A stretch of 64,000 bases of DNA from Vanilla planifolia (taxonomy: Eukaryota > Streptophyta > Magnoliopsida > Asparagales > Orchidaceae), in the NCBI GenBank assembly GCA_023846275.1, contig CM043869.1, forward strand, positions 36,606,737-36,670,736. Direction: 5' to 3'. Position 1 is the stretch's first letter. Each line of letters starts with the position of its first letter. A model generated the notes under the pieces. It did not search any database. It saw only the letters and a list, made by a program, of their open reading frames with translations, and was not told where the DNA came from. Below, one piece after another: positions 12,801 through 27,800 of the stretch. The translations under genes and the position numbers were made by a program.

Positions 12801-15800
12801 TGCCTTTAAAACAGCCATGGTAAGAATACAAAATACATCGTAGCGATAACAAAAAAGAAACACATCCAAAATGATTAAAAAGTGAGAAAGTACAAGCGAA
12901 AGTGAAAGTAAAATGAATTTTTTAAGCAAAATAACCAAACAGGAATTAAGCTTACTGAAGAAGTTAAAAAAGTAACATCTATCCAAGAAAATGTAAACGA
13001 AATACGATTACTAGGCATTTTGTAACAGAAAAAGTACAAGCAAAGTTGAGACCAGATAAAAGAGCTAGGATTAGGCTGAACAAGATGGGGATACAGTAAG
13101 AATTATGCTTCAGCAAAAAAAATATATCTAAACTAGATGCAAGATCTGACACTTTAAAAATCAAAAAAAAAAAAAAAAAAAAAAAACATGAGGACCACTG
13201 ACTTACCCAAGCTGACTCACATGGATGTGAAAAAAATGACGATGAATTTGACAAAATAAGGTACTTACATTATTAATCCACATAAATTGATTAACATAAA
13301 TGACATTCATGCCACCAATGTTGAAGATGAGAATTTACTAGTGAAAAAGACATTTACTTGAGATTACCAGGAAAAAAATATAGAAACATAATGTCCTAAA
13401 ACGGTAATTAGTCACAAGGGTTGGAAAATTTATCCATCATTGAAGTTGTTTTTCTCCACTTCAAACAGGATTCATTGCAAACAACAAAGTAGGGGCCACC
13501 AATTAATGTCACCAACCTAAATGTAATATAACCAAATGTAGAATCAAATTAAATTTAACATATCTCAGCTTTGAAGGATACAATTCATAAATATATGATT
13601 GTACGGGTTTCAATGGTGTAAAAGCAACCATGATTCATTTATCGAAAGCATAGAAGCAAGCATAGCAACGTAACACCTAAGTTACCAAAGTTCAGCCAGT
13701 CAAAATTATCTGTGCAAGCTAACAGTTTCATTTTTGAAGTCATTGGCACAACCTGGCATGTTGCTAAAACCTTTATACCTACTCTGCTAGCAAATACAAA
13801 TATCCATCTAAATGCACAGATGTACGCTTATTTCATATAAGCATTCACAGCTATTGATGCAGGCAAAGAACACGAGAAGAAAGGGAGATGAAGAGTATTG
13901 GTAGGAATTACCTTGAAAAACCAGAAGAATTGGAAAACTCAAAATCGTAAGCATATGTGGCAAAAGAATCACAACAGATGATATGCTGCACATTTTCATA
14001 CTGTGGATCAGGGAAGAAATGGCCATACTGCAGACATTGACAATGGAACTTCAATAAGAGTAGAAAATAGGTAAGATAATCCATAAACAATACCCAAAGC
14101 AATGGCATTGGTTACATACAGAATGCCCAAGTTTGAACTCGGATGATGTTCTCAATCGCAAAACACAGCCAAATGCATACGGCCGGCTCAACATCCGATA
14201 CCTACAAATTGCTCAGTCATTACTGAAGTGCAAATAAAAGGCGAGAGGTTCTAAGAAATTTGTATAAAAAGGCACCAAAAGTACATCTCAGTTGCAGTAA
14301 CAAGTGCCTACACATCAGCACTAAATATGAAATCCACATTGCACTTACATGTCCTGAGGAAGAGTCGAATCATCTGTATGCGAATAAAGAAAGAGAGAAC
14401 CTCCACTCTCTATGCTTAGAAACTTGAGAGAAGCCAAGTCTGTGTATTCATTTGTAATGGCAAATAAATCTACACAAACACCTGCTTGAACAGCAGCAGC
14501 AGCCTGTGCTATATAGTCAGCAAACCATGGTTCAGACACCAATTAACCCTGAGATCATAATAAATTAATAAAATTACCAAGTCTTTGTAGAATGGAGTCT
14601 GTTCTGGAAGCAAAGCCTTGTCAGCATCCTCTTTTCTACTAGCATATTGTTCTCCATACCGTCTTGTATCTAGCTGTCCAGCTCCATAATCAGGAGGACC
14701 AGACAAAAAAGCAAATACCCTGGCTGTTCATTTCCAAAAGAAAAACATCCCTGATCAAAATTATGATAACAGAAAATGAAAAACAAAAAATGATGCTGCA
14801 AGGTATGCACAATGCAAACAAGCATACCAATCCAATATTAGATTCATCTTTAACATACCCAATACAAATGTACTTCCATATTCAGAACTCAGATAGCTAA
14901 TGAGAGCTTCCATTGCAGCTCCAAACCCACGACCACCAAACAGAACCCCATCAAGTCCTTGTCCAGCAGAAGATGTTCTTTCCCATGAAGTAATTGGTTT
15001 TAGCGTCTCTAAAGCTGCAGCAATTCGGTCCTTGCATGTTTCTACCTGCAAAAATAGAAAGTAATCATTGCCAGTATTTAAAACTAACAATAATTAACTG
15101 CACTTTACAGAGCAAATGAAAGCTAGAAAATGAAGGTCATTTGCTTAGACTTCTGAGTGCAAGTTATTTTAATCTATCTCCTCTACATATTGGCAAGGAA
15201 TGCAAAAAGTTGAGAACAACAAAAGAGTAGCTGTAACCAAGCATGAACTTGTTACATACAGGGGCCAAAAATGAAAGCAATGGCATGACATCATCAAGGT
15301 TGATTTGTAATCCACCATCCGATTCTGGAGATATGAAAACGTTTTTTGCAACAGGTATAGGACCTTGAACATCATAGAGCCCTATCTTATGGCTGAAGGT
15401 AACAAGCCCAAATAATGATCCAGGTCCAAGAGCTGCACAGAGGATATCAACATGAAACATCAATTCAGCATGGAAAGGAAGGAATGGAACTTTATTGACA
15501 ATATCAACATTTTACCTTCCAAAGCAGCTAAAAGAGAACTTTTGACGAGCTCCAAAAAATCTTCAGAAGCTGCACCAAAATTCAAAGCAGAGTTTGCATA
15601 GCATTACTGAGAAGATAATAGCTTAGACTTCTACCACTAATGGCAAAAATGGGATACATTTATGAATGAAAAAGGTTCATAGGTGAAAGATTGTTAAATT
15701 TGCATACAGCTGGCAAGCTGCACCAAAGTCATTTGCCCAGCCCAACCAGATCCTAATAGGAAGGAAATTAGATAGGATTTTAAGCGCAGCGCATGGAAAA

Positions 15801-18800
15801 TCAAACAAAATGAGGGAAATCAGATTCAGGTTTAGAAGGTAGGAGTTCTGACCTATCATGTGTATTAACCATAAATTTAGTATAGATAACATGGCTATTA
15901 ATCAAAATTACATGATTGATTTGTAATAGATTTTTCTTTTCAACCTACAATATCTGTCCATTATGGAATATAACTAAACTTTTCTTACGGTCATGAATGA
16001 AGAAAAACTTGTCTTTATCATTTGACTAAAATAAAGTCAATGAGAGCTATCCAGCCTCTCCCACCTCGTATTGACCAGGTTCAGTTCGCAATAGATCAGG
16101 TACTGGAAGATAAATGAAAACTAAGCGAGCTTATGACAATGTAGCATTGAAGCATGGGGTAATATGAATGCACGTTGGTATGGGTTTTGGTCAACACAAC
16201 CAATATGGTAATAAAATAGCAAAGAAAGATTAAATACTGTTTGACATCACATTTTTAGTTGGCCTTAAAGGCAATGATGAGGACAAAGATAAATCCATCA
16301 AGTCTGACTGCAAACTGCAAACACAAGAGCTCACATGGACACAATCAAGACTATGTATCAGGCAATGTCATAGGGTCATTTCACTAAGTCATTGTCATGA
16401 GAACACAAGACATGCTCCTACTATGGGAAATGTTCCTGATATTACGAGCAGGAAGTTTCAAATGTAAGGCCTAACCTATGACAACAGTTTGACAGAAGAC
16501 CATATTTCTCTTTGCAATGAACTATTGGCAACAACAATTGATTGAAAAGACGTCAAAAGATGCAAATAAGTAGATACGAAAAAAAAACAAACATCAATAG
16601 AGAGAGATTCAAAAAAGATGTTAATGTTGGCCAAAGAAGTGTGATAAAGCTCGAGAGTAGAGCTTGTATTCTCCATATAATTTTTTCAAATTCTAATGAA
16701 ATTATTCCAAGTGTCACGATAGTTTTTTTCCCAGAGTTCAAAATTTTCATACAAAATCTTGTATCTCTTCTACATGTTTTTGTATGTTCTCCATAAATCT
16801 TTTGTGTGCCAACAATTGCTTTTGTGTGGAACATGCCATGTATACTGTAGATAATCGATTTTGACCATTCATTAGTAATTATCTAGTAGATTTCATCAAG
16901 AACCCATACAACCAACAACTAGTATCGGAACTTAGCTACTCACCTGGCAAAGGTTGTGCAAGTTAGGAGTTAACTTGTTACCATGCTTTGCAAAAGATCA
17001 CAAAAGACAAAAAAAATCAGGATTGATATATTTGAAGATTAAAAAAAAATTGGTGGCTAAAAATCTGATCAAGCCATTCCATGAATTGTGGCTAAAACCA
17101 TACGACAACTACACACACACAACAAAACTGGAAATTATAAAGCCATTGGTTTGATACAGGCTCAAAATTGAGCAAAATACATTACATCACAATACCAAAA
17201 TGCCCATAAAGCAATGAACCATGGATTCCATATGTTGAAGAGAAGGCTTTCCTCACAAAGATGGGGCTTCACTATGAGGAAGTGGATTTAGGTTGGTGAA
17301 GAAAGGGCAATTGTACAATGTAGTCTAAGGATTTGACCAGACAATCAAAAAGGGACCGACTAATGAGATAATACAATCATATATTGTAATTAGACAGAAT
17401 AACCCAAGGCAAATAGAACCATCCCAAGCCGAACAAAAGAAAACCTAGGATTAAATGCAAATAAAATAGCTTTAGAGAGAATTTAAAAGTTCTTGAGAGA
17501 GAAAACTACTAATAAACTAATAGAGAGATAATGGGCATGGATCCCCCACCCTTTTGAGTTTCAACACATACCATTTCCAAAGTACTATGTTCCCCCAAGG
17601 GAATATACCAAGTAAAATGCTCAAAATAGTAATAATTAAGTCTAAAAAACTAAGTCCCAAGCCACCCAAACATAGAATCTTCAGACAAGCAATGAAGTCT
17701 TATTATTATTGATGCACAAAAAGAGATTCAAGGAATTAAATAAAAACTTATTTTTATTGGAGATATAGAAGTTAGAATGCAAAAAAAAGGCTGATGTTGT
17801 AAGGGACATCTTTGAGCATTTTATTGGAGATGTAGGAGTTAGAATGCAAACAAAAAGGCTGATCTTGTGAGGGACATCTTTGGGCAGCTAGTAAAAACTT
17901 TCAAGTAACGTATTGTTGAAGCCTAGGGAGAGAAGAGACTTTCTGGCAGCTTACAAAGCTTTTAGGAGGTTTATAATGCATTTGGGCATTTTACAAAATT
18001 TACAATGAATTCAGGTAGCTTACAATGCATTTGGATAACTTTTAATACATTTGGTTACTAGATAATCAAGTTCTTAGGTTGAGAAAAAAGCTGCAACAAC
18101 AATGTTAAATTCCCAGGTAAAGAGGTGCCTTCAAGCAGAGAAATTAAAGTCCCTAGTTAAAGGAAAAAGCTCCAGCAACAGAGTTGTTAATTCTCAACTA
18201 AAGAGAAACCATCAAAGCAAAGAAATTAGGGTCATTTGAGTAGCCTAGGCAGAGCGTGCTTTAATGTTTGAAGCTTGGGCAAGATAAAAAGCTTTAAGCA
18301 GCTTACGACAAGGCATGGGAAAAGGAATAAGTTTTGGGCGCTTGGTTGTTGTGAGGTGCAAAGAAAAAAAATAAGCCTTTGGGAAACTCACTTTGAGGCA
18401 CAAGCAAAAATAGATCTTTGAGAAACATAAAGGCTAAGTTGCAAGTAGAGACAAGCTTTCAGGTAGAGAACAATTAAGGCATGGGCAGAGGAAAAGGTGA
18501 TTTAGGATTCTGGCAAATTAGGGTTTTCAGGAGATTTCTCCAAGAAAACAAAGGAGATTCTGAATTATTGCCAGTCAAATACCCCTCAATCAAACTTGAG
18601 AGGTCTTTTTATAGCCGTTTACAGGCAGAGCCATCAAATCCTAGCTACATTCTTCATCTTTTTCTTTATTCCCACATGATCGAGGTTCTAAGGTGTAGAC
18701 AAATTGTTCCTCTCCCCTTTATCACTTGTGTCCATGTTATCGAGATGCTGACAAAGTGTTGTGAATGGCAGCCAAGCATGGTACATGACAACAATGCATT

Positions 18801-21800
18801 ATGCACAAAGGTAGCTATGGTGGCCCTTTTGCTCTTTTCCAATTTTATTCTCTTCATTTAGTCCTCAAACTCATCATACATTATTTATGATATATATTAG
18901 AGAGCTGCCTGCAAGCATTTGCCAAGAAATTAATGGACAAGGATAATGTGCAATTTTATTCTCTTCATTTAGTCCTCAAACTCATCATACATTATTTATG
19001 ATATATTAGAGAGCTGCCTGCAAGCATTTGCCAAGAAATTAATGGACAAGGATAATGTGCAATTTTTGCTTTTCAATTAATTATGATTAACTTGCCTAAT
19101 TTATCTTTTGAATTGTTAAATGGCCTGCCTTCAATACGTATTATGTGCTTGGAAGACGATGGGTTCCTAAAATGGAAAAGGGATGATATTAGGCACTTCT
19201 CCTAAAGGAAACCATCATTTGTGGCTGTACAAAAATGTTTTTTGTTAGAAAGTCCTACAAAAGTTTCTATTGCAACTTTATAAATGAAATTTAATCCCTT
19301 AGCTCCATGAGTCATCTATAGATGGTTTGCTTAAGAAAATTGTTCAAGTTTTGAAAGCGATGATTTAAGCTATAGTATTGAGGGGAGATCAAAACAAAAC
19401 CAATCCTCCGTAGTCGTGAGTGTGAGTAACATAGTTGAAGATGGAAAAACAGAGGTAGGAACTTTACGCTTCACAGCCTTGATGCAACAGTGCTGAAGGA
19501 GAGTAATATTAATTCTAGAGATCTTTAAAAAGGTGAAAGAGAAAGAGAAAGTAAGAGTCGAGCTTCTCGAGGCCTTTATTTGTTGGGATTGCATCAAATT
19601 TGACATGATGTTCATGCATTGAGACAATAACTAAAGGAAGAAGAGAGGGCTTCAAGACTAGTTCATCTCAAGGCCTTCATGCGATTAAAAATCACTAAAA
19701 AAAGGGAAAACAAGAAGAGACCATGCCTCTAGAAGCCTTCATGTAAGTAACAACAATGACAGGAAGGAAAGGAGGACAACCATATGCTTTTTGAAGCCTT
19801 CATGTGATGGGATAACAATGAATGGAAAAAAAAAGTCAAAGACCTTTTTCCCTCATATCCTTCGTGCAAGAGAGTTGTGATGACGATGAAGAAAAAGGGT
19901 CAAAACCATTCCTCTCAAGGTCTTTGGTGTCAGGGCAACGATTACGGAAGTTGAGGATGAGCTGGTCAAGCTTCTAATGATTGGTTAAATTAATATGTGA
20001 AGGTACAAATTCTAAGTAATATAAGAAAACCTTAATGAACTTCAAGAAATAATATAGTCCGATTAATTGGCAAAAAAATCTAATTGATTTAGCTCAAAGA
20101 ATGACAAGGTCTCAAGTGATATTTGCAAAGAACATTGAGTGTTTTGTTTAATAAAACTTTTAACTTAGAAAGGGATCATTGTCTAAATTAATAAAATAAT
20201 AAATACTATGATATAGAAGATAATTAGACTAAATTGAACAGGTAGAATTGTGATGTTATCTTTCAAGGGTAGAACTTTTTTATGTGTTCTCCACTCTACA
20301 GTCATAAAAGCTCAATAACATCTCTAATTTGAAGTGTATTAAGTATTTAATCCAATAATTTCTTTGATAAGATATAGCCCTTCCCAGTTTAGAGCGAGCT
20401 TATTAAGCCCTTGTTGTTTTGAAACCTTGCATTTTTTTAGAATGAGATCTCCAACCTTAAAAGGATGTCTTATAATGTCCTTATCAAAGTAACTTTCCAT
20501 ACTTTAATTTATGTAGAGATGACTTAATGTGCCTTGAGACACTTCTCTTCAATTAGGTCTAACTCAAGTTTTCTGATTTCGTCATGCCATTGTTAAGCCT
20601 TAACCGTGTCTTGGCGCCCCAAAGAGTGGAGTGTTTTGTATCCACCAGAAGCATGGCTTCAAAGCCATCGACTAAAGAGTATGGAGACTCTCTCATTGCC
20701 AAGAAGCACATCACTTCAAACATCCTTTGTTTCTCAAGGCAAGGCCTTAAAATCTTTTAACAAGTATTTATTTTGTTGTCTCAACATGACCATTGGTTTG
20801 AGAATAGGCTACAAAGACATATTTCAAGTAACAATAACATTTCTTGAAGACGTTTTAGAACACCTTTGATTAAAATATGGTGGAATTATGAATGATTAAA
20901 ACTAAAGGAATGCCAAATCAGCTAAATATATCTATCCAGAGGAAGTTATGAGCTTCTACAACTAGCTAGTCGAATAAGAGGTTTGGCCTCAATCCACCTG
21001 GAAAAGTAGTCAATCATAATGAGAAGGAATTCTCTCACCTCTAGCAACAGGGAAAGGTCCTAAGAAATAGATGCCTCATTGGGTTTGTTAGTTGCTGGGA
21101 AAGAGGAGAATAAAGTTAACGCCATATGCATGTGTTATATCTTTTTACATTGTGGGCCAAAAAATTTCTTATCTCATAATTTTTACTACCTAAGTATGAA
21201 CAAAAGCCTATTGTATTCTCACAAGTGTTTTTTTATGATGTCTTAAATCTCATATGGGTGGACACATTTAGGTAAAAGCTCAATGTAAGGTTTTCAATAT
21301 AATTAATCATTGACCAAGACATATAATTGGGTCTATCACTTCATTCTTCTCATATCTGATTTCAGATGAGACAAGGCCCCTATCTTAAAGTAAGCTTCTA
21401 AGAGGTTTATCCAACAAATGGGCTTCTCGAGACTGAGAACTAGTATCTCCATGGTCTCGATGTATAGTCTCTTAAAGAGGGAGGAATCCATCGAGGCTCC
21501 ATTTTCTTGGCTTCTCATCCTAATTTTCTTCATGATGGATTTAAGTAAAGCTAAGTTAATGAAACTTCTATAGAAGGGATTAAGCCATCATTCTCTACAC
21601 CCTAAGAATTAAATCCCTGGTCTAAAACGAGCCATTGACTTAGCTTACAATTAGCTAAAAAATTTTGACAATTGATAGGTGTCTAACTTACAAACACAAA
21701 GCAAACTTTAGCCCAATTATGAAAAACTCATATTCGGCTTGGTTGTTCATAACTATAAAATTAATTATATTACCCTATTTTCAGTTAACCTCTTATGGAC

Positions 21801-24800
21801 TTAGAAGAATAAAACTGATCCCGCATCACTCTTGTCCCAAGGCCCATCTACAAATAGCCTCCAAGTAGCTGATTGCGAACGCACAAGCTCGGCTTCAAAA
21901 GAAACTCTTTTAACCAAAACATTAGTAAGAACTTGAGATTTAAAAAAAAAAAAAAGAGCTAAGTACAAAGATAATTTCAAATTTGCTAAGCTCAATGACC
22001 TATTTCTACAACTTTCTTCAGATCTTAGCTAATTAGAGGATGAATCTTAAAGGCTTGTCAATGACAACATTAATGATAACATTGGAAGTATTGCCATAGT
22101 CATTAAGCATATATGAGAGCCAATGCTATCTTTTGAAGAAAGAAATGTCTTATCTCTACATCTTTTAAAGAGAGGAACAATAAATGAGACGCTAAGTACT
22201 TTTTGTTTTCTCGAATCAATATAAAACTGACAACAAAAATTAAGGTTGCTAAATAAATAAATAAAATTTTCCTAGGTACTAGATTGCACAAAATAAGAGT
22301 GATAAAGATAAGTTTTAAGCTCCTAGAAGAATCTCTTGCAATCGTTAGTCCATTGGAATCTGAACTTGTTACAAAGAAGTTGAAGAATGACTAAAAGTGT
22401 TTCCATGACTTGGAAATAAAACAATTAAATCTAGAAGATCTTTTATCTTGTTGGGATTAGCTTGATCCTTTCCTTTTATGCTATATAACCAAGAAATATT
22501 CTTGAGGGTGTGCCAAAAATGCATTTCATGATATTGAGCTTGAGACTAAATTTTCAACATATCTCAAAAGTCTCCCTTAAGCCTTATAGGTGTCCATTAA
22601 AAGAAGTGCTTTTTGCTAGCAAATCGCGCACATAAGTCTCGAGGCACTTACTTTTATGACTTTGAAACATAGTGCCGTTACCCTTTGATAAATCACTCCA
22701 ACATTTTTTAGCTTAAGAGAGGTCCCAAAGGCAATAATGAATGACATTTTCTCCCAGTTCTTCTCAGCCATCCTAATTTGATAGTATCCTAAGAAGGCAT
22801 CCAGGAAGTTGAAACAAGTGAAACTAACAACCAAATACACCAGACTGTCAATTCAAGGTAAAGGATACCGATCTTTTGGGACAGCACGGTTGAGGTTGAT
22901 GTAGTCAATGCATAAGTGCATTTATTAAAACTTTTCTACACAAGTATAATATTTGCCAACCACTTGAGGTATTGAATTAATCAAATAAAATTGGCCTCAA
23001 GTAGCTAAAATACCCTTTCCTTGATTGCCTCTTGCTTCTTGATTCTTTTTTCTAAGGGTCGGAACCCCGGGATCTATATTAAGAGTGTTGGGCTATTAAT
23101 TGATCAATCCATGGCATGTATGAAGGCATCCAAGAAAAAACATCGAGATACTCAGCCAAAAGCTTGAAGGTAACTTCCTTTTCTTTTTCATCTCAATCAA
23201 CAGATACAGTTACAAGTTTTGCTAATTCAGAAGGATCTTGTGAAAAAGAAAGACTAGGAGAGACGAGGTCAATAGTATCCCTATCTAAGAACTCAATAGG
23301 TAAAATCTGGCTTAGTTTTGCTAATTCAGAAGGATCTTGTGAAAAAGAAAGACTAGGAGAGACGAGGTCAATAGTATCCCTATCTAAGAACTCAATAGGT
23401 AAAAGCTGGCTTAACTGTAGCTTCATAGAATTAAGGTAGCATCTCCACGACTATAAAAGGTCTCCTTGTACTCGAATCACACTTACTAGAGTATTGAATT
23501 TTACGCAAAGGTATGGTTTTTGAACTATCAATTTGAATATGTTTATCGTTGGTCTTCCAAGGATGGCGTTGTAAATAGGAGTGGCAACAACAATGAAGTT
23601 GATCATAAGCATGGCCAAAAGAGCTTCCCATTGTTAATGGCAATTTGAATGTTCATTTTGGTTTTATAAATTCTCCTAAGAAGGCAATAAGTGAATCAAT
23701 GGCTAAGAGAATAATGCTTCGATTGACACCAATCTTATTGAAAGCATTAAAGAAAAGGATGTATGTTGAACGTACAATGAGCTTTAACATTGACAATTAT
23801 CCTTGAGAACACTATAGCACCATCGTAAGGGTTATCAAGTGACATATCCTCTAATCTAAAGGATATCAAAAACAAATCCTCTTTATGATTTGGTTTTCTC
23901 AAGGGAATTCAAAATGAAGGTCCTAAAGTGAAACCACCTAAACCGTATGATGATAATGACAATTTTGATAAAGGCCTTACCTTTGTCTTTTAATGCTAGT
24001 TGAATCGACTAGTCATCCTTCTTGCTTTGGAGTTAAACAAAAGCACTTAGCCCTACAAGTTTATCAGAAATAGAGATTGGCACATAACTCATTTCCAATA
24101 CTCCTATAGCCAACCTTCTTCCAATAGTCTTTTGATTAAGGCTTTAATCGTGATATTTGTAAAACTTTGTTGTATCTCTATTATCTCTTAAGAGTAACTT
24201 AAACTTTTGATACTACACATCTCTTAATATCGCCGCCAATAATTCTTTAAGTGATGCACTTAGGGGAATATTAAAATGTTGAGTTTGGAAGTCTCGAGGG
24301 TAGTGATCACCTCAAGTTCAAAGGTAATATTTGTCGTTCCGCAATTTTTTTGCCCCAATTGAGGGGTTTTCTTCCAATCTTCTAAACAAAGTAGAGGAGA
24401 TTTCCTTATTAATAAAGAAAACAGTCCTATTAAAAATTTCTTGTAGTGAACTTAAAAAGAATCTAACGAGGTATCTCTAAAAGTCTCCTTGCTGAAGAGA
24501 TCTAACAATTGCTACTCAAGTAAATCGGGAGACCTCCTAATACACTTCCTTAAGACTTTCATAAAGCATTGAAGGAAAGGCTGAAGTGATTCGGCTTGAT
24601 GTTGTCTTAGGTTGAGAATAGATTCAGAGATCCTCTTGTGTTTGATGCAACTAACAAAGGATAAATGCAATCTCTTGAACTAAATGAAGAAATTGATCTA
24701 AAGAGCAACTTTAAGAACCATTTTAAAATATTGCCCATTTAAGAAAATTACAGAAAATTTAAGGGTTTGAGTTGTCTAAAAAAAGCTGAGTAATTGAAGT

Positions 24801-27800
24801 TTAAGACATAGATGTGTAAAAAAGTTTCTCCTGTAAATCAAGAAACCTCCTTGACGACATGCCAATTCTACCCATATGTCCAAAGTAAATGAGGCTCCTC
24901 CTCGGAGTAATAGGGAGATTGTTGAGGTGTATCAAAAAGAGGTATTGATGGTACATCGAGAATAAGTCGAGGGTAGAAAAAGATATCAATTAGGTAAGAG
25001 CCAGAGGTCCTTACACCAAAACATAAAATTAAGTTATTAATGGGATGATATTGTGAAGGGGCATGTAAATGAAGATTTTGGAAGTGAAGACAATATAATG
25101 AGATTCAAATATAACAAGGAAAACTTCATGTAGCTCTTTGTTAAAAGGAGAGAAGTTTGGCATAGCCACACTTAGTAGAGTGACCAAGCTTGTCATAATT
25201 TGCTCCTCTATTAATGTGAGTAGAGTGAAAATTGATAAAATGCTACATCTATAGCTAAAATAAATGAAAAAGATTAGTGGTGAATGAGGGAGAAAGTTCT
25301 AAGGCTTGTGAGGTTTTAAGGCAAAGATGTGAGGATCTTTGTTGCCTATTGATCACAGTTCTCAAGAATGGATAGGGCTCCCTCCTAATTCTTCATTTCA
25401 ATATATTTGTTTGTTTTCACGCATGACACAAAAAATATCCACACAAAAAAGGGATCCAAAAAATTAAACAAACACTTGTTTTTATCGAAGATGTGGTATA
25501 AGTTAGAATGCAAACAAGCAGGTTAATCTAATGAGTAACAAATAGCTTTGAGCAACAACTAAAAGATTTCAAGTAGCTTATTATTGAAACCTAGGCAAAA
25601 AAAAACTTTGGATAGCTTACAAAGCTTTCGAGCGATTTATAATCATTTGAACAACTTACAATACATTCAAGCAGCTTACAATGCATCCAAACAACTTACA
25701 ATGCATTTAGGCAACTTTCAATGCATTCGAGCAATGGAAAATAGGGTCCTCAAGAAAAGAAAAAGCCTTCAACAACAACAATGTTAAATCTTAGGCAAAG
25801 AGGAGCCATGGGATAGAGAATTAAGGTGAGCAAAGGAAAAATCTTCAACACCAATGGTGTTAAATCTTGGGTAGAAATGGGCCTTTTAAGCAGGGAAATG
25901 AAGGCCATTCGAGCAACCTAAGAAGAAAAGTACTTTTAATGTCTAAAGGTTGGTAGGAAAATAAGCTTCAAGCAACTTGCAACAAAACTTAGGAAGAGGA
26001 ATAAGTTTTAGGCACCTCGTTATTGTAACGAGTGGGCAGAATTAATCCTTCGGCCATCTCATTGTGAGGCATATGTAAAGACGAACCTTCGGCAAGACAA
26101 AAGGTTGAGTTGTCATTACAAATGGGCCTTTAGGGAGGGGAAAGCTATGGCACATGCAAAGGAAAAGGTAATTTGAGACTTCCAACGAATTAGGGTTTTT
26201 GATCAATTTCTCTAAGAAAGACAAAGGAGACTATGTGTAGCCACAAGCCAAATAGCCCTCAATCAAACTTATAGACATTATTGGCCAAAGGTATCAAATT
26301 ATAGCTGGATTTCTCTTCTTCTTTTTTATTCCCACTTGATTAAGGCTTTAGCATGCAAACGGAGTGCTTTTCTTCCCTTTGTTCTAGCATAGTCGTGTTG
26401 TAAAGATGCAGACGAATTGCAGTGCACAACAGCAATGCATTGTGAATAGCAGTAAGTATCGTGGCTCTTTTCCCTTTCCAATTTCATCTCTTTAATGAAG
26501 TAGAACAAAACATATGAAAAAAATATGGAAATATCAAAAATTTCCCACATATGGTGTTTTTTTATAATCCAAAAGCTATGCCAAGAAATGTATGAATAAA
26601 GATAAAGAAAATAAAAGAAACTACTAAAAAATAAAAAAAATCCAAAAAAGTAACTAAGCCACCCTTGAAAAAGAACCTATATAATCAGTATGGAACCGCA
26701 AGATACAAAAAAGTTTTGCTTTGAGATGTTAATCATAGATAAAGAGTCGTCATCCCATTGTAATCAACCAAAGGGAGAGGAAGAATGAGAACATGTTATG
26801 ATTGACTAAAGAATGAGATGTCCCAAGGGAAAAGGTTATAGTTATGTTAATAAGGCATCCATATTAGAGATTGAAAAGTTCCAAGTAGGAATGCTAAAGT
26901 CAGCCTAGCAACACACAATAAATTGGAAAAGCTACTCCAGCTAAATGGAGTAAAATGGGTTTGGCTTTGGTTCAAGTTTGAAGTGGCGATCTGTACAAGT
27001 GAGCTATGCTTATGCACCATTTGATGAAGGCTCCATGTAGCATAAGCTTGCGACATCAAATCGTACTTGATGTGATGGCTGCTCCATCTCAAGATGGCTG
27101 AGAGAACTACCATCACATATCACACTAATAAGCTTGTTATGATTTCAATGCAACTAAGGTCCATGCAGATCAATTTTAAGAATGAAGGCAAGGCATTTAT
27201 TTTTCTCCCATGTCAAATGGCTGCGATGAAACTATTAAAGCTATTAAAAATGTGTTAAGAAAAAAAATTTACGATATAAGACATACTAAATCAACAATAA
27301 GGACAAATGATTTAAAATATCAAAAAAACCAACTAAATCGGTCTTTAAGTGGTGAAGAACCTATATAATCAGTATGGAACTGCACAATATAAAAAAATTT
27401 TGCTTAGAGATGTTAATCATAAATAAAGAGTTGTCATCCCATTGTTATCAACCAAAGGGAGAGGAAGAATGAGGACATGTTATGCTTGACTCAAGAATGA
27501 GATGCCCCAAGGGAAAAGGTTATAGTTGACATGTTAATAAGGCATCGATATTAGAGATTGAAAAGTTCCAAGTAGGAATGCTAAAGTCAGCCTAGCAACA
27601 CACAATAATTTGGAAAAGCTACTCCAGCTAAATTGAGTAAAATGGGTTTGGCTTTGGTTCAAGTTTGAAGTGGCGATCTGTACAAGTGAGCTATGCTTAT
27701 GCACCATTTGATGAAGGCTCCATGTAGCATAAGCTTTCGACATCAAATCCTACTTGATGTGATGGTGGCTCCATCTCAAGATGGCTGAGAGAACTACCAT

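Larger units (their letters stand above)
11027..13911 (-). other. Intron 9 (2.9 kb)
   Basis: No coding potential. It holds a TA/GA microsatellite at about 11,758-11,785, a 24-base A run at 13,163-13,186, and two diverged related segments (about 11,600-11,760 and 12,330-12,580) that share a CTACC-x-CTTGGCA-type block and look like old transposon ends. Confidence 0.7.
17711..26600 (-). mobile_element. Decayed Ty3/gypsy retrotransposon with both LTRs
   Basis: On the minus strand the order is 5' LTR (about 25,424-26,600), gag remains near 24,480-24,640, post-protease motif at about 23,470-23,600, reverse transcriptase about 22,616-22,930, RNase H about 21,800-21,900, integrase about 20,600-21,010, 3' LTR (17,711 to about 18,952). 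The protease to RT to RNase H to integrase order is that of Ty3/gypsy. The YNAILGRP motif and the late-placed RNase H with FVDG suggest the Tat/Athila-related group; that placement is an inference. Many stops and frameshifts mean no product can be made. It is nested in the copia relic in SEC23 intron 2. Confidence 0.8.

Noticed and set aside
14345..14348. Reading SEC23 exon 7 through its donor to end at the stop just beyond
   Set aside because: The frame would stop immediately, whereas GTAAGT at the donor and the next exon restore the conserved methionine-x-R-M-L segment.
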